This document shows, in pieces, positions 1 to 6,538 of a stretch of DNA of 9,478 nt. The notes under the pieces were generated by a model that was not told the DNA's origin, did not search any database, and saw only the letters and a program-made list of their open reading frames with translations. Location: the NCBI GenBank assembly GCA_023433855.1, contig JAEYTV010000016.1:1-9478 (forward strand), written 5' to 3'. Source of the DNA: Pseudomonadota bacterium (GTDB lineage Bacteria; Pseudomonadota; Alphaproteobacteria; Rhizobiales; Rhizobiaceae). The number at the start of each line of letters is the position of its first letter. Position 1 is the stretch's first letter. The translations under genes were made by a program, and so were the position numbers.

Positions 1-362
1 GCTGCGGCCTGGGCCTGTCTTGCACCTTGCGGCATGGCCAGCACCCGCGGATCGGAAACGTGCATCGTTCCGAGCAGATATGACGAGGGGAGCCCCTGTT
101 TATCGATTTTCCAGAAGATGCCGCGGCCGTTCGGGATGGCTGCAGCCTCGGCCAGAATCTCAGCGTAGAGGGCAGGCCTCTCCGTCTTCATCTCCTCCAG
201 CAGATTGGTGCCGGTGCAGGCGGTTGTTTGCGCCCTGGCGGCAGACACCGAGCCGAGGACGAGGAGAAGAGAGGCCAGTGCGATCAGATGCATGATCGTT
301 ACCCCCCAAAGCATCAACTTCTGGGCTCGTTCCAGGAAAACGGCAAAGGAGGCGGTCATCAT
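1..362 (-). CDS. TraB/GumN family exported protein, N-terminal part (cut by window edge)
   Basis: The minus-strand frame from 362 is open to the window edge and gives about 120 residues. Residues ~20-41 are a hydrophobic run followed by A-R-A|Q, which reads as a signal peptide or membrane anchor with a possible signal peptidase cleavage after residue 44. After it come a short Cys-containing stretch (ACTGTNLLEE), then FWKIDK and LLGTMHVSDPRVL. The G-T-M-H at ~98-101 fits the conserved GxxH of the TraB/PrgY/GumN (Tiki-like) family, which is suspected to be metal-dependent; the biochemical role in bacteria is not settled. The C-terminal two thirds lie outside the window. The start is uncertain. 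Tandem ATGs at 362 and 359 give about 20 residues before the hydrophobic segment, as I recall for rhizobial relatives. ATGs at 314 and 293 give a classical short signal peptide and leave room for a promoter after the terminator-like hairpin at 375-402. Confidence 0.8.
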   Translation of the reverse strand, partial: MMTASFAVFLERAQKLMLWGVTIMHLIALASLLLVLGSVSAARAQTTACTGTNLLEEMKTERPALYAEILAEAAAIPNGRGIFWKIDKQGLPSSYLLGTMHVSDPRVLAMPQGARQAQAA

Positions 363-374
363 GTCGTCCGTATC

Positions 375-402
375 AAAAAGGTCCGCCAGTATTATCGGCG
401 AC
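375..402 (-). terminator. Candidate intrinsic terminator after xerC
   Basis: Read on the minus strand, GTCGCC, a 9-base A/T-rich loop and GGCGGAC form a 6-7 bp stem with one bulged base, directly followed by CTTTTT. It lies about 40 bases past the xerC stop codon and just before the longest GumN-family start, where an intrinsic terminator would be expected. The stem is short and imperfect, so the call is moderate. If it works, the GumN-family gene needs its own promoter, which favours one of its shorter starts (314 or 293). Confidence 0.4.
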
Positions 403-441
403 GGTTCGACAACCGCTTAACGCAGTTGGTTAACCCTTCGT

Positions 442-1410
442 TCACGCGCGCGGATGTGCGCGATCATACACGTCGAGCAGCCGAGAGGAATCCACGCCGG
501 TATAGACCTGTGTCGTCGACAGGCTGGCGTGGCCGAGCAGTTCCTGAATGGTGCGCAGGTCACCGCCCCCCGCCAGAAGGTGGGTGGCGAAGGAGTGGCG
601 TAACGCATGCGGGGTCGCCGTGTCGGGAAGACCGAGAGCGCCCCTCAGCTTCTGCATCTCGCGCTGAATGATCGCCGGCTGCAATGGACCACCTCTTGCA
701 CCGCGAAACAGAGGCTCGTCGTCAACGAGGTGGTACGGGCACAGCTTCCTGTAGGCGTTCACGGCCTCGAAAACCACGGTAAGCAGAGGCACCATCCGGG
801 TCTTCCCGCCTTTGCCGGTGATGCGCAGTGTCGTCGATCCGGGCGTCAGGTCGGCCGGTCGCAAGCCCAGGGCCTCCGAGATCCGAAGCCCACAGCCATA
901 GAGCAGACTGAGAACAGCCGCGTCCCTGGCGGCGATCCATGGTTCTTCCTGCAGCTGCGCATCTGCGCTAACCAGCCTGATGGCCTGGCCGTCGGAAAGC
1001 GGCTTCGGCAGCGACTTCGGTTGCCGCGGCGCACGGATGGCGCCGGCTGCTGCCGCGTTTATCAAGCCTTTACGTTCGAGATAGCGCAGGAACGACCGCA
1101 GTCCGGCAAGATGGCGCCCGAGGGAGCGCGCTCCGGATCCCTCACGCCGTCGGGCCGCCAGGAAGGCGCGCAGATCCGCAGGGCGCAGCGTATGGATGTC
1201 GGAGAGCGCCGGAGGGCCGCCGAGATGACGAGTGAGAAAGGTCAGGAACTGCCGGGTGTCGCGTTCATAGGCCTCCAACGTATTTCGGGCAAGCCTGCGT
1301 TCGCCGGCGAGGCTTTCAAGCCATTCGCGGCGCTTTTCCATGAGATCTGGAGCGGCGATGATCAGTAGTTCGTTCAATCTGGAGCCCGGTTGATTTCCAA
1401 GAAGCAGCAC
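442..1410 (-). CDS. xerC: Tyrosine recombinase XerC
   Basis: XerC works with XerD at the dif site to resolve chromosome dimers before division. The 322-residue frame has the N-terminal core-binding (SAM-like) domain at ~25-115, with the LEAYERDTRQFLTFL signature. The catalytic domain at ~135-315 carries the full active site: Arg176 in GCGLRISEAL, Lys200 in GKGGK, His268 and Arg271 in HALRHSF, His294 in LLGH and the nucleophile Tyr303 in QVYT. It therefore looks intact. The 5' end is uncertain. A GTG at 1410 is the most upstream possible start, because a stop lies just before it. A TTG at 1377 gives a 311-residue protein beginning NELLIIAAPDL, closer to the usual ~300-310 residues of the family. 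An ATG at 1341 would start just before EKRREWLE. None has a strong ribosome-binding site. The gene diverges from the acyltransferase gene and runs towards the GumN-family gene on the same strand. Confidence 0.93.
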   Translation of the reverse strand: MLLLGNQPGSRLNELLIIAAPDLMEKRREWLESLAGERRLARNTLEAYERDTRQFLTFLTRHLGGPPALSDIHTLRPADLRAFLAARRREGSGARSLGRHLAGLRSFLRYLERKGLINAAAAGAIRAPRQPKSLPKPLSDGQAIRLVSADAQLQEEPWIAARDAAVLSLLYGCGLRISEALGLRPADLTPGSTTLRITGKGGKTRMVPLLTVVFEAVNAYRKLCPYHLVDDEPLFRGARGGPLQPAIIQREMQKLRGALGLPDTATPHALRHSFATHLLAGGGDLRTIQELLGHASLSTTQVYTGVDSSRLLDVYDRAHPRA

Positions 1411-1469
1411 CCCAGATTGCTATCGGCGGCGTTACGAAACTCCTAAGGCAGTCTTGGGTAACTACGTCA

Positions 1470-1499
1470 TTGTTAGACCACAGGAAGCTGCGATATACC
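1470..1499 (+). promoter_or_regulatory. Possible sigma-70-type promoter of the acyltransferase gene
   Basis: TTGTTA (1470-1475) and TATACC (1494-1499) each match the -35 and -10 consensus at four of six positions and are separated by 18 bases, in the divergent gap between xerC and the acyltransferase gene. The match was made by eye and a gap of this size will give some chance hits. If correct, transcription would begin near 1506, inside the dyad at 1498-1518. Confidence 0.3.
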
Positions 1500-1518
1500 C
1501 GCAGAGCCTGTCTGCGGG
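1498..1518 (+). repeat. Perfect 8-bp inverted repeat over the acyltransferase start region
   Basis: CCCGCAGA (1498-1505), a 5-base spacer GCCTG, and its exact reverse complement TCTGCGGG (1511-1518). The right arm contains the first three G of the ribosome-binding site GGGAG (1516-1520). As RNA it would be a stable hairpin that hides the site. As DNA it is a dyad touching the candidate -10 box and start point. No T run follows, so it is not a terminator. Confidence 0.6.
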
Positions 1519-1520
1519 AG
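1516..1520 (+). promoter_or_regulatory. Ribosome-binding site fixing the acyltransferase start at 1526
   Basis: GGGAG lies five bases before the ATG at 1526. The frame is open further up to a TTG at 1454, but that codon has only a weak AAGG upstream, so 1526 is the better start. Part of the site is locked in the right arm of the neighbouring dyad. Confidence 0.65.
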
Positions 1521-1525
1521 TTCTT

Positions 1526-2452
1526 ATGGCGCGCCGTGATTCCATCACCCCTCGGGGCCACTTCGCGGAAGCATTCGCTCTTCTTTCTCATGGCAAGCCC
1601 GGACATATCGTCGATACGCTGATCACCGAACGCGGGCAACGCATCGTCAGCCATCCGCTCTGGCCGCTCATGCGGCCGTTTCTCTATACCTTGCTGCGTT
1701 ACGGCCGGGCGATAGAATTTGCCAACGACATTGCCGAACTCAGCGGTTTTCAGTGCTTCGAATATATGAGCGACCTGCTGAAGCTGGATATTCGCGTGGA
1801 CAATGCCGAGCGTATTCCCCAGAAGGGGGGCTTCATTCTCGTCAGCAACCATCCGACCGGCATCGCCGACGGCGTCGCGGTTTTCGATCTCCTGAAGTCC
1901 CACCGCCCCGATCTGATGATTTTTGCCAACCGCGATGCAGTGAGGGTCAATCCGCGGTTCTCCGAGATGATCATCCCGGTTGAATGGCGGGAGGAATACA
2001 AGAGCAAGCCGAAGACGCGCGAGACGCTGGTTCTGACCAACAAGGCCGTCGAGGACGGCAAGGTTATGGTGCTCTTCCCGTCCGGCCGGATCGCCTACTG
2101 GGCCAACGGCACGCTCAACGAACGGCCGTGGAAGACTTCGGCCGTAGGGCTCGCGCGGAAATACAATCTTCCCATCCTGCCGATCCACACGCGTGCGCGC
2201 AATTCCGGCCTCTTCTATTGGCTGGCAAAATGGTCAACGGAACTCCGTGACATGACCGTGTTCTACGAGTTGCTCAACAAGAAAGGCCAGCGTTTCGACT
2301 TCACGGTGGGAAAGATGATCTCCCCCCATCAGTTGGAAGGTGACGTGGTCGAAGTAACAAAGGCGCTCGAGCACTACACGGTGTTCGGGCTTGCGGCGGA
2401 TGGCGATGCAACCTTCAGGCCGTCCGTCAGCGACAAGTCTTATGCGGCGTAA
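1526..2452 (+). CDS. PlsC-like phospholipid/glycerol acyltransferase
   Basis: This 308-residue protein is a lysophospholipid-acyltransferase-superfamily member, expected to move an acyl chain from acyl-ACP or acyl-CoA to a lyso-lipid at the membrane. The block at 103-116 (FILVSNHPTGIADG) is the acyltransferase motif I with His109 and Asp115. The spacing is H-x5-D, not the classical H-x4-D of PlsC, and resembles the NHPFGGLDG type of the hemolysin-like/ornithine-lipid acyltransferase branch. Motif III is FPSGR at 184-188, where FPEGTR is classical, and motif IV-like LPILPIHTRARNS lies at 215-227. A hydrophobic patch near 48-58 may help membrane association. The acceptor lipid cannot be told from sequence, so no gene symbol is given. 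The ATG at 1526 is chosen for its ribosome-binding site. The gene is divergent from xerC and is followed after 47 bases by the ATPase gene on the same strand. Confidence 0.8.
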   Translation: MARRDSITPRGHFAEAFALLSHGKPGHIVDTLITERGQRIVSHPLWPLMRPFLYTLLRYGRAIEFANDIAELSGFQCFEYMSDLLKLDIRVDNAERIPQKGGFILVSNHPTGIADGVAVFDLLKSHRPDLMIFANRDAVRVNPRFSEMIIPVEWREEYKSKPKTRETLVLTNKAVEDGKVMVLFPSGRIAYWANGTLNERPWKTSAVGLARKYNLPILPIHTRARNSGLFYWLAKWSTELRDMTVFYELLNKKGQRFDFTVGKMISPHQLEGDVVEVTKALEHYTVFGLAADGDATFRPSVSDKSYAA

Positions 2453-2499
2453 CGAGGCCGCTTCATCACTCTTTCAATAGTGAGTTCATAGAGGCCGAG

Positions 2500-3639
2500 A
2501 TGCTGCTCCGCTCCATGTTCGCCCAGAACTATCGCTCCCTGCGCTCGCTGCGAATGGATCTCGCCCACGTCAACGTGTTCATCGGTGAGAACGGGGTAGG
2601 GAAGTCGAATCTTTATCGCGGCTTGCAACTGGTGCAGGCGGCGGTGCGGGGCACACTCGCTCATGAGATCGCCGCCGAAGGCGGCATGGCATCAGCGCTC
2701 TGGTCGGGTCCGCGGCGGGAGGAGAAGAATTTCCGGATCAAGCTTGAGGTCGAGGTGCTCGACCAGGAACGCGCCGTCACGTTCCGATATCGCGTCGAGG
2801 CGGGCCTGCGGCCTCCCATCGATGCGGCAGGCTTCGCGTTCGAACCGCAAGTCAAGGCCGAAGAGCTTGCGGTGGAAACTGGATCGCGGCCGGTAACGAT
2901 GATGAAGCGCGCCGGGCCGGGGATCATGGTGCGCGGCGAACGCGGGCGGATGGAGGAGTATCCCGAACAGGCGATGACATCCGAAACGGCAATAGCCCTT
3001 CTGGGAGATGCCGGGCACTACCCGGAAATCGGCGCCTTTCGTCGACTGATTGACGGTTGGCGTTTCTTCCATGGCTTCCGGACCGACCGAGAGTCGCCAC
3101 TGCGGCGACCATGCCTTGCGGTTACGTCGCCGTTGCTCGATCAGGACGGAAGCAACATGGCTGCCGTGTTCGCAACGCTCGTGCATACCCGCGGCGATAC
3201 CGTGGAGCTTGGCCAGGCGATCGCGTCAGCCTTCAGAGGCGCCAGGCTCTCTGTGCCGGAGCCTGGCGAATATGCCGAGATTGGGCTGGTCTTTCCGGAC
3301 TTCCCCCAACGCGTTTTCCAGCCGCGCGAGCTTTCCGACGGCCAGATCCGTTTTCTGGGCCTCGCGGCGGCGCTGATGTCCTACCGCCAGCCACCGCTGA
3401 TCGCCTTGAACGAACCGGAAGCGAGCCTGCATCCGGACATGTTGCCGCCCCTTGCAGACATGATCGCCGAAGCCTCAAGATCGAGCCAGATCTGGATCGT
3501 CACACATTCCCAGCAGCTTGCAGCCGCGGTCGCGGAACGGTGCGGCGTCAAGCCGAAGCAGGTGATCCGGAGGGAGGGGGCGACCTGGATCGAAGGCATG
3601 CGGCTGACCGGCGTCATTGACGATGGGGACGATGAGTGA
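2500..3639 (+). CDS. RecF/SMC-like AAA family ATPase (AAA_21 type), function unknown
   Basis: This 379-residue protein has an ABC/RecF-type ATPase fold split by a long insert. The start FAQNYRSLRSL is typical of RecF-like ATPases. Walker A is GENGVGKS at 29-36. The ABC-type signature LSDGQ is at 278-282, Walker B LIALNEPEASLHPD at 300-313, and the H-loop is T-H-S around His336. The Walker B has Asn304 where most ATPases have Asp, with the catalytic Glu305 kept. I recall LNEPETSLHPD in close relatives (COG4637-type predicted ATPases), so this is probably a family trait. The middle (~75-265) has no motif I recognise, and no TOPRIM nuclease domain follows, which argues against OLD nucleases. The ATG at 2500 has GAGG five bases upstream. 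Its last codons run into the region where one possible priA start lies (ATGAGTGA, 3632-3639), suggesting co-transcription with priA. The substrate and biological role are unknown. Confidence 0.82.
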   Translation: MLLRSMFAQNYRSLRSLRMDLAHVNVFIGENGVGKSNLYRGLQLVQAAVRGTLAHEIAAEGGMASALWSGPRREEKNFRIKLEVEVLDQERAVTFRYRVEAGLRPPIDAAGFAFEPQVKAEELAVETGSRPVTMMKRAGPGIMVRGERGRMEEYPEQAMTSETAIALLGDAGHYPEIGAFRRLIDGWRFFHGFRTDRESPLRRPCLAVTSPLLDQDGSNMAAVFATLVHTRGDTVELGQAIASAFRGARLSVPEPGEYAEIGLVFPDFPQRVFQPRELSDGQIRFLGLAAALMSYRQPPLIALNEPEASLHPDMLPPLADMIAEASRSSQIWIVTHSQQLAAAVAERCGVKPKQVIRREGATWIEGMRLTGVIDDGDDE

Positions 3640-3688
3640 CCAGTTGAGGGTTCACTTCTGTTCTCTCTCGGGGCATGGTGCGCGCCGC

Positions 3689-5926
3689 ATGGGCAGAGAT
3701 TCGTCCCAATTCATCCATTCCCTATTCGGGGATACACTGTCCGAGGCGCCGGCGCAGGTGCGAGTGGTGCCGGTTCTGGTTCCGCTCCCGGTGCCGGAGG
3801 CCTACAGCTATGCCGTGCCGGAAGGCATGCATGTTGTGCCGGGTTCGGTGGTGCAGGTGCCGGTCGGCCCGCGGCAGTTGATCGGCGTCGTCTGGGATGG
3901 TGATGCCGACGAGAAAGTGGATCCGAAGAAACTGCGGCCGATCACGCTCGCCTTCGACTGCCCCCCACTGTCCAAGGAGATGCGAGAATTCATCGACTGG
4001 GTGTCGGCCTATACGCTATCTCCGCCAGGTCTTGTCGCCCGGATGGCGATCCGAGCGCCGGCGGCGCTCGATCCGGAACCCATGATCGAAGGGTTAAGGT
4101 ATCTCGGGGGCAAGCCGGAACGGTTGACGCCCGCACGCAGCCGAGTCCTCGAACTCGCTGGAGAGGCGGATGCGCCCTGGACGCGAAGCGGGCTCGCCCA
4201 TGCCGCCGGCGTTTCGCTGAGCGTCATCGATGGACTGGCTGCGCAGGGAATATTCGAGACGATTTTCCTGCCGCCTCCGCCCGTGGTTGCCGCACCCGAT
4301 CCGGATTACGCCAAGCCGCGCATTGAAGGCCCGCAGAAGGAGGCGGCGGCCGAGATCGTCTCCACCATCAAAGCGGGCGGTTTTGCCGCCTCGTTGATAG
4401 ATGGGGTCACCGGCTCCGGCAAAACTGAGGTCTACTTCGAGGCGATTGCCGAAACCCTCAGACGCGGAAAGCAGGTGCTGATCCTGCTGCCGGAAATCGC
4501 CCTGACCTCGAGCTTCCTGGAGCGGTTCCAGGATCGGTTCGGCGCAAAGCCCGGCGAGTGGCATTCCGATCTTTCGCCGCGCATGCGCGAAAAGGTATGG
4601 CGGGGCGTCGTCACCGGTGAGGTGCGCGTGGTCGCAGGAGCCCGTTCGGCGCTTTTTCTGCCATTCGAGGAGCTCGGCCTCATTATCGTCGACGAAGAAC
4701 ATGACCCTGCCTACAAGCAGGAGGATCGGGTTTTCTACAATGCCCGGGACATGGCCGTGGTGCGGGCAAGGATCGGCGATTTCCCGATCGTCCTGGTATC
4801 GGCGACACCATCCGTCGAAAGCCAGGTGAACGGGCTTTCCGGCCGTTACACGACCGTACATCTGCCCACCCGCTTCGGCGACGCGGCCTTGCCCGACCTG
4901 CACCTGATCGACATGCGGCGGCATCCGCCCGAGCGCGGCGGGTTCCTTTCGCCGGTGCTGCTGCGCGCGATCTCCAAGACCATGGAGCGGAAGGAGCAGG
5001 CGTTGCTGTTCCTCAATCGGCGCGGCTACGCTCCGTTGACACTCTGCCGTGTCTGTGGTCACCGGTTCCAATGCCCGCAATGTTCCAGCTGGCTGGTCGA
5101 GCATCGATTCAGGAACCAGATCCAATGCCACCAGTGCGGCTACCAGGAGCCGACACCGGAAGCGTGTCCCGAATGCGGCACGTTCGATCATCTGGTGGCT
5201 TGCGGGCCGGGTGTCGAGCGCATTGCAGAGGAGGTGGAGAAACATTTTCCAGATGCCCGCACGATCGTCATGTCCTCCGACCTGCTGGGTGGTGTGAAGC
5301 GGACGCGGCTGGAACTGGAGGCGATCGCAAAGGGCGAGGCGGACATTGTCATCGGCACGCAACTCGTTGCAAAGGGGCACAACTTTCCATTCATGACCCT
5401 GGTTGGGATCGTCGATGCCGATCTGGGCCTGGCGAACGGCGATCCGCGGGCGGCAGAACGCACGTTCCAGCTCTTGTCGCAGGTGACCGGCCGTGCCGGG
5501 CGAACGGGCCGAAAGAGCCATGGCCTTCTGCAGACGTTCCAGCCCCAGCATCCCGTGATGCAGGCAATCATCTCGGGCGATGCGGCGGCCTTCTACGAGC
5601 GTGAAATCGAAGAGCGCCAGAAGGCCTTGCTGCCTCCCTTCGGGAGACTTGCCTCGCTCATCGTTTCGGCCGATGCCAGGGCCGACGCCGAGAATCACGC
5701 CCGTGGGCTGCGCGCCGCGGCGCCCAAAGTGGCCGGGATCTCGGTGCTGGGGCCGGCAGAGGCGCCGCTTGCACTGGTGCGCGGCCGCCACCGTTTCCGT
5801 CTGCTCGTGCACGGCCGGCGCAATTCCGATATGCAAGCCTTCCTGAAGGCGATGCTCGCCAACGGGCCGAAGCAGCGCGGCTCGGTTCAGATCCAGCTGG
5901 ATGTCGACCCACAGAGCTTCCTGTAG
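3689..5926 (+). CDS. priA: Primosomal protein N', replication-restart helicase PriA
   Basis: PriA recognises stalled or collapsed forks and reloads the replisome. From the ATG at 3689 the protein has 745 residues (E. coli PriA has 732). The N-terminal DNA-binding domain (~25-110) includes EAYSYAVPEG and PVGPRQLIGVVW. Helicase motifs follow: Walker A GVTGSGKT at 239-246, LLPEIALT at 266-273, DEEH at 335-338 with the following aromatic loop, SATPS at 371-375, GTQLVAKGHNFP at 556-567 and QVTGRAGR at 598-605. Between the helicase lobes are eight zinc-binding cysteines in four CxxC pairs (453/456, 462/465, 480/483, 493/496), all present. The C-terminal domain ends in VQIQLDVDPQSFL. The start is uncertain. 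The frame is open back to 3617, and an ATG at 3632 overlaps the ATPase stop. The stretch between 3632 and 3689 looks unlike PriA, while MGRDSSQFIHSLF resembles the rhizobial N-terminus I recall. No strong ribosome-binding site supports 3689. Confidence 0.95.
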   Translation: MGRDSSQFIHSLFGDTLSEAPAQVRVVPVLVPLPVPEAYSYAVPEGMHVVPGSVVQVPVGPRQLIGVVWDGDADEKVDPKKLRPITLAFDCPPLSKEMREFIDWVSAYTLSPPGLVARMAIRAPAALDPEPMIEGLRYLGGKPERLTPARSRVLELAGEADAPWTRSGLAHAAGVSLSVIDGLAAQGIFETIFLPPPPVVAAPDPDYAKPRIEGPQKEAAAEIVSTIKAGGFAASLIDGVTGSGKTEVYFEAIAETLRRGKQVLILLPEIALTSSFLERFQDRFGAKPGEWHSDLSPRMREKVWRGVVTGEVRVVAGARSALFLPFEELGLIIVDEEHDPAYKQEDRVFYNARDMAVVRARIGDFPIVLVSATPSVESQVNGLSGRYTTVHLPTRFGDAALPDLHLIDMRRHPPERGGFLSPVLLRAISKTMERKEQALLFLNRRGYAPLTLCRVCGHRFQCPQCSSWLVEHRFRNQIQCHQCGYQEPTPEACPECGTFDHLVACGPGVERIAEEVEKHFPDARTIVMSSDLLGGVKRTRLELEAIAKGEADIVIGTQLVAKGHNFPFMTLVGIVDADLGLANGDPRAAERTFQLLSQVTGRAGRTGRKSHGLLQTFQPQHPVMQAIISGDAAAFYEREIEERQKALLPPFGRLASLIVSADARADAENHARGLRAAAPKVAGISVLGPAEAPLALVRGRHRFRLLVHGRRNSDMQAFLKAMLANGPKQRGSVQIQLDVDPQSFL

Positions 5927-5964
5927 ATGCACCGTTCTTAGCGACTTCTTTACCCGATGCGCTA

Positions 5965-5978
5965 GAATCGCGAGATTC
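5965..5978 (+). repeat. Short inverted repeat with GCGA loop before the membrane-protein gene
   Basis: GAATC (5965-5969), loop GCGA, GATTC (5974-5978): a perfect 5-bp stem with a GNRA-type tetraloop if transcribed. It sits between the priA stop and the start of the next gene. It has no T run, so it is not an obvious terminator. It could shape the leader of the downstream gene or be chance. Confidence 0.35.
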
Positions 5979-5995
5979 GAACAATGCGAGGATGG

Positions 5996-6379
5996 ATGGA
6001 ACTCTATTTCCCCACCGAGATAGGCGAGCGGGTCGCCTTTGTATGTGCTGCGGCCATTGCCCTTTTCGGGCTGCTTGGCTTTTTGTTCCCCGCCCAGGCC
6101 CTGCGGCTTGCCCGTTTCCAGGTGGGCGAGGTGCGACCGGAAGGTTATGCCGCAACGCGGGCGGCAGGTGGACATCATGTCGGGCTCGGTTTGGCAGCCG
6201 TCATGCTGGCGCAGGACTGGATCTATCTGGTGCTTGGCGTCGCGCTCGCATTTGCAGCCATTGGACGCCTTGTGTCCGCCGCCTTCGATCGGGCCCTTAC
6301 CCTGCAGAACATCGCGTTTTTCCTACTCCAGGTTGCGCTCTGCTCGGGCTTGCTCTCCTATGTCTTCGGAGCGGTTTGA
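5996..6379 (+). CDS. Small multi-pass membrane protein, function unknown
   Basis: This 127-residue protein begins MELYFPTEIGERVAF and has about four hydrophobic segments: residues ~12-32 (VAFVCAAAIALFGLLGFLF), ~61-72 (GLGLAAVMLA), ~75-93 (YLVLGVALAFAAIGRLVSA) and ~103-127 (IAFFLLQVALCSGLLSYVF). Between the first two is a polar loop with GYAATRAAGGHHVGLG, in which a conserved-looking Gly/His cluster stands out. It reads like the small DUF4345-type inner-membrane proteins. I also recall a rhizobial family called 'AGROH133_08824 family phage infection protein', linked to a phage-resistance screen in Agrobacterium, that could be this protein; I cannot verify this. An ATG at 5984 adds four residues. 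I prefer 5996 because GAGGA (5988-5992) lies just before it, though the spacing is short. It lies 69 bases after priA and about 260 before atpH. Confidence 0.75.
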   Translation: MELYFPTEIGERVAFVCAAAIALFGLLGFLFPAQALRLARFQVGEVRPEGYAATRAAGGHHVGLGLAAVMLAQDWIYLVLGVALAFAAIGRLVSAAFDRALTLQNIAFFLLQVALCSGLLSYVFGAV

Positions 6380-6452
6380 CGCGGGGCCGCGCACGGCTGC
6401 GGAACCTTCCGATGTGAATCCCGGAGCTTACCCGTGAAAATCCTCTGCAAGT

Positions 6453-6472
6453 CCTTGCGGACAAGGCCTTTT
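6453..6472 (+). terminator. Weak terminator-like hairpin before the atp operon
   Basis: CCTTG (6453-6457), loop CGGA and CAAGG (6462-6466) form a perfect 5-bp stem, followed by CC and then TTTT (6469-6472). It lies about 75 bases past the stop of the membrane-protein gene, so it could end that transcript. The stem is short and the T run is interrupted from the stem by two C, so efficiency is doubtful. Confidence 0.3.
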
Positions 6473-6538
6473 CCGTCATCAGGCGTGTTGCGATAGCCTA
6501 CATCCTATGCTAGACGGACCGCGAAAGTTGGAAAGGGT

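Noticed and set aside
20..671. Several overlapping plus-strand frames at the left end
   Set aside because: They overlap the GumN-family N-terminus and the end of xerC on the other strand. They are rich in Arg, Pro and Ser and show no family motif or good start site.
607..1368. Plus-strand frame opposite xerC
   Set aside because: The minus strand holds all XerC catalytic residues in one frame. The plus-strand translation has no domain signal.
442..1410. Idea that the tyrosine recombinase marks an integrated element
   Set aside because: The protein reads as housekeeping XerC with the rhizobial N-terminus. No attachment-site repeat, tRNA end, excisionase or other phage-like gene is visible, and the neighbours are core genes.
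1316..2188. Minus-strand frame opposite the acyltransferase gene
   Set aside because: It overlaps the start of xerC and the whole acyltransferase motif region. It has no family resemblance, and the plus-strand frame has clear acyltransferase motifs.
2454..2497. Repeated GAGGCCG (2454-2460 and 2491-2497) and a TCACT/AGTGA stem (2466-2483) between the acyltransferase and ATPase genes
   Set aside because: Seven-base repeats and five-base stems with an eight-base loop are expected by chance in high-G+C DNA. There is no T run and no further copy nearby.
4094..6178. Very long open frame on the minus strand opposite priA (about 694 codons)
   Set aside because: It is the shadow of a high-G+C gene in which third-position G/C removes stops from the antisense frame. 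Its translation is rich in Arg, Gly, His and Gln with no recognisable domain, while the plus strand carries complete PriA motifs.
6377..6395. CGCG-GGGC-CGCG inverted repeat right after the membrane-protein gene
   Set aside because: It is a four-base G/C stem without a following T run, common in such sequence, and not convincing as a terminator.
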